Positions 16,274-24,326 of a DNA stretch of 64,000 bases are shown piece after piece (position 1 is the first letter of the stretch; each line of letters starts with the position of its first letter). The translations under genes and the position numbers were made by a program. The notes below the pieces were generated by a model, which saw only the letters and a program-made list of their open reading frames with translations, ran no database searches and had not been told where the DNA came from. Location of the stretch: positions 186,001-250,000 of the forward strand of contig NZ_JBLKNX010000004.1 in assembly GCF_051414055.1 (NCBI RefSeq), written 5' to 3'. Source of the stretch: Halosimplex halobium. Its GTDB lineage: Archaea > Halobacteriota > Halobacteria > Halobacteriales > Haloarculaceae.

Positions 16274-17458
16274 ATGTCCCTCGCCGCCCTGAACGACATC
16301 GAGGACGCCATCAAGGCGACCAAGCGGTTCCTCACGCCAGTCGACCGCGTGCGATGGTTCCGGCTCGCCGTGGTGATGTTCTTCGTCGGCGGCGCCGGCG
16401 TCTCCTTCCCCGGCACGCCGACCACGAACTTCGGCGGCGACACCGACACCCCCGAACCGGGCCCCGGCGCGCCCGACATCGCGCCCGAGTTGACGCCCGA
16501 GCTGATCGCGCTGATCGTCGGGATCGCCGTCCTCGGGGTCGTCGCCTTCCTGCTGTACTCGGTCGTCGGCGCGACGATGGAGTTCGCCTTCGTCGCCGCG
16601 CTGCGCGACGAGGAGGTGCGGCTGCGCCGGTCGGTCCGGCGGTACTGGCGGCGCGGCCTCCGGCTGTTCGGCTTCCGGTTGACCGTCTGGGTCGCGGCGA
16701 TCGCGACGGCCGCGGCGATACTGCTCGGGGTCGGCGCGTCGATGGGCGGGTGGCCGCCGACCGCCTGGAGCGACGGGACGATCCTGACCGTCGTGCTCCT
16801 CGCGATCCCGGTGCTGGGTGTCGGCGCCCTGGTGCTCGGGATACTGCTGGGGTTCACGACCGTCTTCGTCGTCCCGGTGATGCTCGCGGAGGACCGGGGC
16901 GTCCTCTCGGCGTGGCGGCGCTTCTGGGGGACGCTGACCGACGAGCCCCTGGAGTTTCTCGCCTATCTGTTCCTGTCCTTTCTGCTCGGGATCGGCGTTG
17001 CGATGGCCGTGGCCTTCCTGCTCGTGTTGCTGCTGATCGCGCTCGCCGTCCCGTTCCTGGTCGTCGGCGCGCCGCTCGGGTTCGCCCTCGCGATGGCTGG
17101 CGGCGGAACGGCCGCCGCGGCGGTGATCCTCGTGCTCGTGCTCCTGTACGGCCTGCTCGTGTTCGTCGGCGGGCTGCTGATCCAGGTGCCCTTCCAGACG
17201 TTCCTGCGCTACTACGCCCTGTTCGTCCTCGGCGACGTCGAGCCCCACTTCGACGTGATCCCCGACGCCCGCGCGGCCGTCCGGACCGACGGCGGCGACG
17301 ACGGTGACGGGACGACCGGGACCGCAACGGCCGGTGACGACGGTCCCGGGGCGCCCGACGGACTCGACGACGACAGCGCGGACGCCGGCGCCGACGGGGG
17401 CGACGACGGCTGGAACGTCGACCGCGGGGACCGCGACGGGGACGACGACCGGTGGTGA
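16274..17458 (+). CDS. DUF7544-like polytopic membrane protein
   Basis: A 394-residue membrane protein. A cytosolic start (LNDIEDAIKATKRFLTPVDRVRWFRLAV) leads into helix one near 32-50. Further helices lie near 78-105, 138-160, 172-200, 235-262 and 270-312. A basic segment (RLRRSVRRYWRRGLRLFGFR, about 116-135) is cytosolic, and the C-terminal 60 residues are an acidic Gly/Asp-rich tail. The N-terminus is the signature I associate with halobacterial DUF7544. No transport motif is seen. Confidence 0.8.
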   Translation: MSLAALNDIEDAIKATKRFLTPVDRVRWFRLAVVMFFVGGAGVSFPGTPTTNFGGDTDTPEPGPGAPDIAPELTPELIALIVGIAVLGVVAFLLYSVVGATMEFAFVAALRDEEVRLRRSVRRYWRRGLRLFGFRLTVWVAAIATAAAILLGVGASMGGWPPTAWSDGTILTVVLLAIPVLGVGALVLGILLGFTTVFVVPVMLAEDRGVLSAWRRFWGTLTDEPLEFLAYLFLSFLLGIGVAMAVAFLLVLLLIALAVPFLVVGAPLGFALAMAGGGTAAAAVILVLVLLYGLLVFVGGLLIQVPFQTFLRYYALFVLGDVEPHFDVIPDARAAVRTDGGDDGDGTTGTATAGDDGPGAPDGLDDDSADAGADGGDDGWNVDRGDRDGDDDRW

Positions 17459-17569
17459 CGCCCGCCTGGCCGGGATCGACACCGGCGGACCGTAACTGAT
17501 CGGCCGGTCCGGCGGTATCGCTCCGGTCGGCGCCGCTACGGTCGAGTTTCACTTTCGGTTCCAGGCGTG

Positions 17570-17577
17570 TTTTTAAA
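17570..17577 (+). promoter_or_regulatory. TATA box of the DUF5790-like gene
   Basis: The AT-rich tttttaaac stands in GC-rich surroundings about 25-32 bp before the ATG at 17602. This is the position of the archaeal TATA element for a leaderless transcript. A purine stretch gggggaga lies just before the ATG and might act as a Shine-Dalgarno if the mRNA has a short leader. Confidence 0.55.
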
Positions 17578-17601
17578 CGGGACGGGGCCGAAGGGGGAGA
17601 C

Positions 17602-18069
17602 ATGAGTCAAGCGACCTTCGACGACGACGACCTGTTCGAGGACGCGGCCAGCGAGATGCGCGAGGACGTGGAAGCGAGTCTCGACGAAGCCCGGGCGGCG
17701 CTGCCGGAGGCCGACGCGATCTGGGAGGTCGACGCCGACAACACGCTGGGCGTGCTCAACGCGCTCCGGTCGGCGCTGGACGTGGAGGACGCCGAGGACC
17801 ACCTCGTCGACGCCAAGAAGTGGTACACGATGGGCGAACGCGCCGACGCCTTCGAGGACGCCGACGACCTCGCCGAGGAGATCGAGGCCGTCGAGGACCT
17901 GATCGACGACGTGACCGCGGCCCACGAGGAGGTCAGCGACCTGGCGAGCACGGTCCCGCAACTCCGCAGCGCGCTCGAGGAGTTCGAGGCCGACGACGAG
18001 ACCGAGGAGAGCGACGAGGAGGACGCCGACGCCGAAGCCGACGCGGACGCAGAGGAAGCCGAGGCCTGA
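17602..18069 (+). CDS. DUF5790-family acidic helical protein
   Basis: A 155-residue soluble, very acidic protein made almost wholly of helices. MSQATFDDDDLFEDAASEMR opens it, and KKWYTMGERADAFEDADDL lies mid-protein. Heptad-like stretches near 85-130 suggest a coiled coil, and the last 25 residues are Glu/Asp/Ala-rich. I match it to the halobacterial DUF5790 family from memory; no function is known. Its stop codon touches the palindromic element at 18069-18150, which separates it from the convergent creatininase-family gene. Confidence 0.82.
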   Translation: MSQATFDDDDLFEDAASEMREDVEASLDEARAALPEADAIWEVDADNTLGVLNALRSALDVEDAEDHLVDAKKWYTMGERADAFEDADDLAEEIEAVEDLIDDVTAAHEEVSDLASTVPQLRSALEEFEADDETEESDEEDADAEADADAEEAEA

Positions 18070-18150
18070 TACGGATTATTGCGAGACATTCCGGGATCGA
18101 CCGCACGCAGTCGTGCGGTCGACCCGGTAAACGTTTGCAATAATCCGTAT
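18069..18150. repeat. about 80-bp palindromic element P1 between convergent genes
   Basis: Outer arms ATACGGATTATTGC (18069-18082) and GCAATAATCCGTAT (18137-18150) are perfect inverses. Inside, GGGATCGACCGCACG pairs with CGTGCGGTCGACCC around a four-base loop. The element starts at the stop codon of the DUF5790-like gene and ends 30 bp before the stop of the convergent creatininase-family gene. A second copy (26411-26484) also lies between convergent genes, in opposite orientation. A likely role is bidirectional transcription termination or mRNA 3'-end protection. Confidence 0.88.
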
Positions 18151-18179
18151 GAGCGACGAACCGGGCGAGGACAGCCCGG

Positions 18180-18962
18180 TCAGCGCCGGTCCGGCCGCGA
18201 CACGTCACGCGTCGCGACCGCGTCCAGCAGCGTCGCCAGTCGTTCGGCCGCGCGCTCGCGCAGCCACTCGCCGAGCGGCTCGCTCCCGTCGCGGGGGTCG
18301 CCCACCGCTCCGTTCTCCGAGAACTCCGCGGAGTCGTAGGCGAGGTTCGTCCCGCTCACCCACTCGCCCCAGCCGTCGGCGGCGCCCGCCGCGGCGTCGT
18401 CGAGCTTGTCGTCGCGGACCAGTCCGGGGTTCACCGCGCGCACGAGCGCAGTCTCGACGGGGCCGCCGTGGCCCATCCGGACCGCGTCGAGGTCGACCGG
18501 TGGCGCGTCGGGGTCGCCGGTCCAGTCGCGGTCGAGGTCGACGGCGTCGAACCAGGTAAAGGGGACGGCGTAGGCGTCGTCGTGGCGGCTGACCCGCCCG
18601 CAGACTTCTCTGAGCGGCCCGACGTTGCCGCCGTGGCCGTTGACGACGACGACGCGGTCCCAGCCGTGGTGGGCGAGGCTCCCCACGGTTTCGCGGACGT
18701 AGTCGCGGAAGGTGTCCTCGCTCACCCAGAGCGTCCCCGCGAAGTGGCGGTGCTCCTCGGCGACGCCGACCGGGACCGTCGGTGCGACGACGACCTCGCC
18801 GTCGTAGGCCTCGACACCGGCCTCGGCGACGGCCTCGGCGGTCAGCGCGTCCGTGCCGAGCGGGGCGTGCGGGCCGTGCTGTTCGGTGCTGCCGACCGGC
18901 AGGACGGCCAGATCCGTCTCGACGGCGTCGGCCTCGGGCCAGGTCGATGCCGAGAGGTGCAT
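18180..18962 (-). CDS. creatininase-family amidohydrolase
   Basis: A 260-residue metal-dependent hydrolase of the creatininase family. Motifs are LPVGSTEQHGPHAPLGTDA (about 21-39, with Glu, His and Asp ligands), VGVAEEHRHFAGTL (65-78), VVVNGHGGNVGPL (105-117) and GHGGPVETALV near 170. In archaea one branch is ArfB, the formamide hydrolase of riboflavin and F420 biosynthesis; a role as ArfB is plausible but the sequence alone does not separate it from other creatininase-like amidases. Repeat element R3 lies about 55 bp upstream. Confidence 0.88.
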   Translation of the reverse strand: MHLSASTWPEADAVETDLAVLPVGSTEQHGPHAPLGTDALTAEAVAEAGVEAYDGEVVVAPTVPVGVAEEHRHFAGTLWVSEDTFRDYVRETVGSLAHHGWDRVVVVNGHGGNVGPLREVCGRVSRHDDAYAVPFTWFDAVDLDRDWTGDPDAPPVDLDAVRMGHGGPVETALVRAVNPGLVRDDKLDDAAAGAADGWGEWVSGTNLAYDSAEFSENGAVGDPRDGSEPLGEWLRERAAERLATLLDAVATRDVSRPDRR

Positions 18963-19017
18963 ACCGGCCGCTCGCGGCGGCGACGGTTAAGCGATACGGC
19001 CGCGTCGGAACCGTCGT

Positions 19018-19735
19018 GGCCAGCCATCCTTTTCCCAGCCGGTTCCTCGGCCGCTACGCTCCCTGCGGGGAACCCGGGTAGCAAAAACGTGGGCGAAAAC
19101 ACCGTCAGAGCTTGCTCTGGCGGAGAACCGGCGCTCTGTGCCGGATGCTACCTGCAGGTGACGGCTGTTGTAGTAAGCCGTTGCGGTGCGGTTGGCGCGC
19201 GCTGTCGCGTTTCATCGCGCGACGGTAGCCGCGCGAGGTCTTCGGGAGCCTGCGACCGAAGGCTCGTCGGAGCGTGCTCCGACGGCGGATTCGCGACTCG
19301 TGTGTCGCGAATCGGCTGGGGAGGCTCGTGGCCGTCTGCGGTGCTGTGCAGGGCGGGTGCGGTCGCGGTGCTGTCCTGGCGTCCGCGCGAACGTGTGAGC
19401 GCGGGGCCCGGGAGAGCGTGCTCTCCCGGTGGACTGAACGGGCGAGGCGCGCTCGCGCCGACAGTCGCCTGAGCGGGCACTATCCGCGCGGTGCGAGGCG
19501 CTCGCGCCTCGAAGCGAACGGCTGTGCCGTGAGCGGGCGGTGCGGAGAGCGCGGATATCCCGCCTCAGCGACCGCGAGCGCGTCGAGGGCGTTCGGCGCT
19601 CACCGTCGAATGCGGTCGAGTCGACAGCTAGCGAGCGCGGCGAGGGCTTTCATCGCTCACCGTCGAATGCGGTCGAGTCGACAGCTAGCGAGCGCGGCGA
19701 GGGCTTTCATCGCTCGCTGTCCCCTGCGGTCGCTC
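19018..19735. repeat. dispersed palindrome-rich intergenic element, copy R3 (near full length)
   Basis: Orientation B, about 720 bp. It begins with GGCCAGCCATCC and a CTACGCTCCC segment shared with the far end of R4. It then carries palindromes CGTCGGAGC-GT-GCTCCGACG (19265-19284), a TCGCGA pair near 19290-19315 and GGGAGAGCGTGCTCTCCC (19410-19427). After these come the large GATA-type inverted repeat near 19470-19560 and a 57-bp tandem duplication. It fills the space between the divergent creatininase-family gene and the large membrane-protein gene. No transposase or credible protein is encoded. Confidence 0.87.
19601..19714. repeat. 57-bp tandem duplication inside R3
   Basis: Two apparently identical 57-bp units, 19601-19657 and 19658-19714. 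Each holds CACCGTCGAATGCGGTCGAG, then TCGACAGCTAGCGAGC and the GGCGAGGGCTTTCATCGCT segment. The same unit occurs once in R2 and as two diverged copies in R1, R5 and R6, so duplication of this end module is recurrent across the family. Confidence 0.92.
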
Positions 19736-19948
19736 TCGAACAACTTCCTTCCACGACAAACCACCCAGAAACACCCACTCAACGAACAACACGAACAGAA
19801 CGTCGTCGTTCGAGACAGCGACGCTTATCGCGTGCGATAATCGCCCCCGAATAGTTATTTCGGGGAGCGCGGAACGTGGTGGCAACGTGACGGGACCGAG
19901 CGACCGGTCGAGTGATGAACGCCGAGCGATCCGGGGGAGGGGGCGCCG

Positions 19949-21949
19949 ATGAGCGGCGACTCGGCGCGGTACGGGTGGCTCCCTGCCTCGGTCCGGACCG
20001 AGCGTGCCGCCACGCTCGCGGCGACGCTGACGCGGGTCCTGTTCGGCGGCCGTCCGGGGCTGGCGCTGTTCTGCGGGGCGCTCGCGCTGTACCTGCTGAC
20101 CTGGCGGGTCGGCGTCTTCTTCAACGACATCGGGCTGTACACGTGGATGCTCGAACGGCTGGCCGACGGGCGGCTGTCGCTGGGCGTCCCGGGCGAACTC
20201 GGGCGGAGCTACCCGGGGATGCACTACCGCGACGGGCGGGTGTGGGGCCGCGGGTACGGCCTCGTCGCCCTCGGCCTGCCGGTCTACTGGGCGGTCGAGG
20301 CCATCGACCCGCTGGTCGACCTGCGCTGGCTCGTCGTCGCCGCGTTCAGCGCGCTCGTGGCCGCGACGACCGCGCTCGTCGGCGACCTGGTCGGCCAGCG
20401 TCGGCGCGGGCTCGCGGCCGGTGTGGGACTGGGCGCGCTCGCGCTGGCCGGCAACGCGTGGTTCTACAAGCCGCTGCGAGTCGAGCCGTCGACGGTCGCC
20501 TTGCAGCTGGCGACGATACTCGCGGGCGCGGTGGTGGTCGTCGCCGTCTACCGGCTGGTGGCGCTCCGGCACGGCCGGACGGTCGGCGCGCTCGCGGGGG
20601 CGGCCGTCCTGCTGGGGACGCCCGTCGCCTTCTGGGCGAGCGCGCCCAAGCGACACACGCTGTCGGCGATGTTCGTCCTGCTGGCGGTGTACGCGTTCGC
20701 GGCGAGCCGCGAGGACGGCCGCACGCCCCTGGAGAGCGCGGCGCTCCGGGGCGGCGCCTTCGCCTGCGGCGGCCTGCTCGCGTGGGTCCACGCCCCCGAG
20801 GGGATCACGCTGCTGGCCGCGCTGGCCGTCGTCGACCTCCCGACGGCGCCCAGGAACGACCGCCGGACGCTGGCCGTCGTCGCCGGGCTGGCCGGCCTCG
20901 CGCTCGTCCCCTACCTCGCGACGAACGCCGTCGTCGCGGGCAACCCGCTGCTCCCGCCGCACTTCCTCGACTCCTACCACGGGGCGTCGCTGGCCGAACT
21001 CACCGACGGCGGGGCGGCGAGCGCTGGCGGTGACGGCGCCACCGCGTCGAGCGGCGGCGAGGGCGGGCCGAGCGGTGGAGCCGGCACGGCCGGATCGAGC
21101 GGTGGCGTCCTCGCGGCGGTCGCGGGTACTCTCGCCACGCTCGCCGGGACGGTCGTCGCGGGGGTCGAGGCCGTCCGGCCGCTGGCCCGGCGGGCGCTGG
21201 AGATGTACGTCGGCGGGGCCGTCGCGCTGGTCACCGAGCCCGAACGGGTCTTCCGGACGTTCGTCCGCTGGGGCGAGGCCGACAAGCCCGTCACGAACCT
21301 CTTCTTCGACGGGCGGACGAACCTCTCGGTGCTCGAATCGGCGCCGGTCCTCGCGGCGCTGGTCGCGCTCCCGCCGGCGCTGGGCCGCTGGGGCCGACAG
21401 ATCCGCGACGACGGCCGCCGCCTCCGTGAGGCCGTTGACGCCGTGGACCTGCTCGTCGTCGTGTTCGCGGCGCTGTTCCTCTCGCTGTACATGGGCAACC
21501 TCCCGGTGCACGTCCAGGCGACCGTCCGGTACCTCCACCCCCTCTACCCGCTGGCGGTCTACGGCTGCGTCCGGGTCCCGCAGGTCCGGGCGCTGTTCGT
21601 CGACCGCACGCGGGCCGTCGCCCTGGGCTACGAGGCGGGGCTGGTGCTCGGGACGCCCGCGGCGTTCGGCGCGCTCCTGTTCGTCGACGCGTCGAAGGGC
21701 GGCGTCGTCCAGCCGTTCGGGCTGGCGTCGCTGGCCGCCGCCGCGGTCCTGGCGGCGGCGCTGGTGGCCGCCCGCTACGACGACCGGTTCGAGGGGGTCG
21801 CCGCGGGCGCGCTCGGCGTCGCGACCGCGATGGCGACCGTCTACCTCCTGCTCACGTCGTTCGTCCTCTTCCACTACGGCCCCTCGGCGCTGCCGGCGGT
21901 CGACGCCCTCAGCGGCGAGTTCCGCTGGCTCGCGCTGACGAACGGCTGA
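19949..21949 (+). CDS. large polytopic membrane protein, possible GT-C glycosyltransferase
   Basis: A 666-residue membrane protein with roughly 12-14 hydrophobic segments. The first helix (about 36-52) is followed by the loop VGVFFNDIGLYTWMLERLADG, whose acidic residue after the first span is the position of the catalytic acid in GT-C glycosyltransferases. A low-complexity Gly/Ala/Ser insertion (about 355-390) splits the helical bundle. Other charged loops include FYKPLRVEPST and NPLLPPHFLDSYHG. The fold suggests a lipid-linked sugar transferase, but there is no decisive family motif, so transporter-like alternatives remain. Start ATG at 19949. Confidence 0.72.
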   Translation: MSGDSARYGWLPASVRTERAATLAATLTRVLFGGRPGLALFCGALALYLLTWRVGVFFNDIGLYTWMLERLADGRLSLGVPGELGRSYPGMHYRDGRVWGRGYGLVALGLPVYWAVEAIDPLVDLRWLVVAAFSALVAATTALVGDLVGQRRRGLAAGVGLGALALAGNAWFYKPLRVEPSTVALQLATILAGAVVVVAVYRLVALRHGRTVGALAGAAVLLGTPVAFWASAPKRHTLSAMFVLLAVYAFAASREDGRTPLESAALRGGAFACGGLLAWVHAPEGITLLAALAVVDLPTAPRNDRRTLAVVAGLAGLALVPYLATNAVVAGNPLLPPHFLDSYHGASLAELTDGGAASAGGDGATASSGGEGGPSGGAGTAGSSGGVLAAVAGTLATLAGTVVAGVEAVRPLARRALEMYVGGAVALVTEPERVFRTFVRWGEADKPVTNLFFDGRTNLSVLESAPVLAALVALPPALGRWGRQIRDDGRRLREAVDAVDLLVVVFAALFLSLYMGNLPVHVQATVRYLHPLYPLAVYGCVRVPQVRALFVDRTRAVALGYEAGLVLGTPAAFGALLFVDASKGGVVQPFGLASLAAAAVLAAALVAARYDDRFEGVAAGALGVATAMATVYLLLTSFVLFHYGPSALPAVDALSGEFRWLALTNG

Positions 21950-22024
21950 CTGGCCGCGGGCGCGGGGCGCTCGGCGCCGCCCGGACCGCGGAGGTTTTAC
22001 CGCCCGGCCGGATAGACGCCTCCA

Positions 22025-23116
22025 ATGAGCCAGCCGAGCCCCGAGGTCTACGAGCAGGGCAAGGGGATGGACGCCCACAACAAGGTGATGCGCGAGGTGC
22101 GCTCGCGCAACGACGCCAGCTACGACCCGCGCGAGCCCACGCGGGTCTGGCTCGACGAGGACAACACCCCCGACGGCTTCGTCGATTCGCTCACCATCAT
22201 CCTCAACACCGGCGGCTGTCGGTGGGCCCGCGCCGGCGGCTGCACCATGTGCGGCTACGTCGCCGAGTCCGTCGACGGCGGCAGCGTCGCCCACGAGGAC
22301 CTCATGGCCCAGATCGACGAGTGTCTGGAACACGAGGAAGAACACGCCGACGACCTGCGCGGCGACCGCGCCGACCTGATCAAGATCTACACCTCCGGAT
22401 CCTTCCTCGACGAGCGGGAGGTGTCCGCCGAGACCCGCCGGGCCATCGCCGACACGTTCGGCGACCGTGACCGCATCGTCGTCGAGTCGCTGCCCGACTT
22501 CGTCGACCGCGAGAAGGTCCGCGAGTTCACCGAGCAGGGCATGGACTGCGACGTGGCCATCGGTCTGGAGACCGCCACCGACCGCGTCCGCCGCGACTGC
22601 GTCAACAAGTACTTCGAGTTCTCGGACTTCGAAGACGCCTGCGCCGAGGCGAGCGCCGTCGACGGTGGCGGCGTCAAGGCCTACCTCCTGATGAAGCCGC
22701 CCTTCCTCTCGGAGGGCGAGGCCGTCGAAGACATGAAACGGTCCGTCCGGCGCTGTCTCGACGTCGAGGGCTGTCACACCGTCTCGATGAACCCCTGTAA
22801 CGTCCAGCGCTACACGATGGTCGAGGACCTGTACCACGAGGGCGGCTACCGCCCGCCGTGGCTCTGGTCGGTCGCCGAGGTGCTGGAGGCGACCGCCGAC
22901 GTAAATGGGATCGTCGTCTCCGACCCGGTCGGTCACGGCTCCGACCGCGGCCCGCACAACTGCGGCGACTGCGACGACCGCGTCCAGCGCGCGATCAAGG
23001 ACTTCGACCAGCGCCAGGACCCCGCCGTCTTCGACCAGGTGTCCTGCGACTGCGAGCGCACCTGGGAGGCGGTCGTCGAGCGCGAGCGCAGCTACTCCCT
23101 CCCGCTCGCCCGGTAG
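22025..23116 (+). CDS. archaeosine radical SAM enzyme RaSEA
   Basis: A 363-residue radical-SAM protein that I identify as RaSEA, the partner of ArcS in making archaeosine at tRNA position 15. It is thought to cleave the preQ0-lysine adduct made by ArcS. The cluster-binding cysteines are C65, C73 and C76 in NTGGCRWARAGGCTMCGY, a CX7CX2C spacing characteristic of this subfamily and not the usual CX3CX2C. Further signatures are IKIYTSGSFLDERE, VESLPDFV, IGLETATDRVR and MNPCNVQRYTMVE. A C-terminal CxxC pair (NCGDCDD) and CDCER may bind zinc. TATA-like gttttacc lies about 27 bp upstream. tgtA and arcS are in the same window. Confidence 0.9.
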   Translation: MSQPSPEVYEQGKGMDAHNKVMREVRSRNDASYDPREPTRVWLDEDNTPDGFVDSLTIILNTGGCRWARAGGCTMCGYVAESVDGGSVAHEDLMAQIDECLEHEEEHADDLRGDRADLIKIYTSGSFLDEREVSAETRRAIADTFGDRDRIVVESLPDFVDREKVREFTEQGMDCDVAIGLETATDRVRRDCVNKYFEFSDFEDACAEASAVDGGGVKAYLLMKPPFLSEGEAVEDMKRSVRRCLDVEGCHTVSMNPCNVQRYTMVEDLYHEGGYRPPWLWSVAEVLEATADVNGIVVSDPVGHGSDRGPHNCGDCDDRVQRAIKDFDQRQDPAVFDQVSCDCERTWEAVVERERSYSLPLAR

Positions 23117-23260
23117 CCACACGGTTTCGACACCTCCCGACTCGCCGCCGGCACCCGTTCGACCCGAAACGGTCCCCTCCGGTCGCCGCCGTGAGTCAGT
23201 CGTTGACACGGTTCGTGGCGGTACAGTCCGGCGGTTTCACTTCCACTCCGGTTGCCGTGG

Positions 23261-23336
23261 GTTTTTATGCGTCTACGATCAAGGGCATCGTAGGGGCCCT
23301 GGAGACCCCGACTGTCACACGCTCCAGCCCCTACGT
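23261..23336 (+). ncRNA. candidate structured RNA downstream of RaSEA
   Basis: A TATA-like gtttttatg (23261-23269) is followed, about 20-25 bp later, by a strong imperfect hairpin. CGTAGGGG (23289-23296) plus CTGGAG (23299-23304) pairs with CTCCAG (23322-23327) plus CCCCTACG (23328-23335). That gives 14 base pairs with a 2-nt bulge and a 17-nt loop. The hairpin starts where transcription from this TATA box would be expected to start. It is not a tRNA. The alternative is a terminator or 3'-end structure of the RaSEA mRNA, 170 bp upstream. Confidence 0.4.
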
Positions 23337-23444
23337 TCCCCCATCCTATCCCTGCACTCCCCGTAGTCGCGACGCCGCGTCGTATCCGTGGCTTCGACGG
23401 CGAGTCCGGCGATCCCCCTCCCGCTCTGAATCCGGTCTATCGTA

Positions 23445-24068
23445 CTCGACGGCGAGCGGTGGCACGCCCGCGGCGCGCTCGCAGTCGCTGTCTCCGAAAA
23501 TCGAAGATTTTCGGGATCGGGCGAGAGCACAGCTCTCGCAGCCCTCGCGAATCTCCGATTCGCTCAGTGACGGGGGAGCGAAGCTCTCTCGAACCGAGCG
23601 GGATATCCGCGCTCTCGGTACCGCCCGCTCACAACAGAGCCGTCAGCTTCGAGGCGCACAGCGCCTCGCACCGCGCGGATACGTTGCCCGCTCAGGCGAC
23701 TCTCGGCGCGAGCGCGCCTCGCCCGTTCAGTCCACTGGGAGAGCACGCTCTCCCGAGCCCGCGCTCACACGTTCGCGCCGACACCGGGGACCACAACCGC
23801 ACGACACCGCAACCGCACAGCACCGGGAGGGCCACGAACCTCCCCAGCCGATCGCGACACGCGAGTCGCGAATCCACCGTCAGAGCACGCTCTGACGGCC
23901 CATCGGAATCGCAAGCGATTCCGAGACGACAGCACGCGCCGACCGCACCGTAACCCCTCACCGCAACAGCCCCTGGCTGTAGTGAGTATCCGGCGCGAAG
24001 CGCCGGTTCACCGGACGCGAGGGAGCGAAGCGACCGAGGAAACCCGGGTAGCAAAAAGATGGCTGGCA
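23445..24068. repeat. dispersed palindrome-rich intergenic element, copy R4 (near full length)
   Basis: Orientation A, about 620 bp, collinear with the reverse complement of R3. It contains CCGAAAATCGAAGATTTTCGG near 23495, GGGAGAGCACGCTCTCCC (23737-23754), CCGTCAGAGC-AC-GCTCTGACGG (23877-23898), CGGAATCGC-AA-GCGATTCCG (23904-23923) and CCGGCGC-GAA-GCGCCGG near 23990. It ends with AAAAAGATGGCTGGC, 40 bp before the start of the next gene. Where R3 has one palindrome, R4 often has a different one at the same place. No coding function is apparent. Confidence 0.87.
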
Positions 24069-24107
24069 ACCTTTAACCGCGGCGAGTGCGAAGAGTCGAC
24101 CGAATCG

Positions 24108-24326
24108 ATGGCTCCGAAAGACACCGAAGCGTGCGGTCGCTGCAGCATGACGAGCGTCGTCGACGCGGCGAACGAGGGCGACGGGGGCGACCGCGACCTC
24201 TTCGGCGACGCCCGCATCGAGATCCCCGAGGACGAGATGCGACGCGTCGCGAAACCGCAGATCCTGCTGGGACGCGCCAAGCGGACGATCGACGAGGTCG
24301 CGACGCGACTCACCTACGGGCGATAA
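24108..24326 (+). CDS. small halobacterial protein with CxxC
   Basis: A 72-residue soluble protein: MAPKDTEACGRCSMTSVV at the start with one CxxC (C9, C12), an acidic middle and a basic, helical end (PEDEMRRVAKPQILLGRAKR). I do not recognise the family. The TAA stop overlaps the ATG of the next gene (TAATG at 24324-24328), indicating translational coupling with the DUF5828-like protein. Repeat R4 ends 40 bp upstream, and ctttaacc at 24070-24077 is the probable TATA element, so the element terminus abuts the promoter. Confidence 0.75.
   Translation: MAPKDTEACGRCSMTSVVDAANEGDGGDRDLFGDARIEIPEDEMRRVAKPQILLGRAKRTIDEVATRLTYGR

Noticed and set aside
19018..19735. Insertion sequence with terminal inverted repeats
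   Set aside because: No transposase, no consistent terminal inverted repeats and no visible target-site duplications were found by eye. A non-autonomous element remains possible and is discussed as a finding.
19186..19840. Several open frames through R3, R4, R5 and R6 with shared peptides
   Set aside because: They lie in repeats, change frame between copies, carry palindromes and have no start signals. Database entries with such peptides are probably the same artefact.
23445..24068. CRISPR array in the palindrome-rich regions
   Set aside because: There are no equal direct repeats separated by unique spacers of constant length; the repeats are palindromes of varied sequence and spacing, and no cas gene is present.
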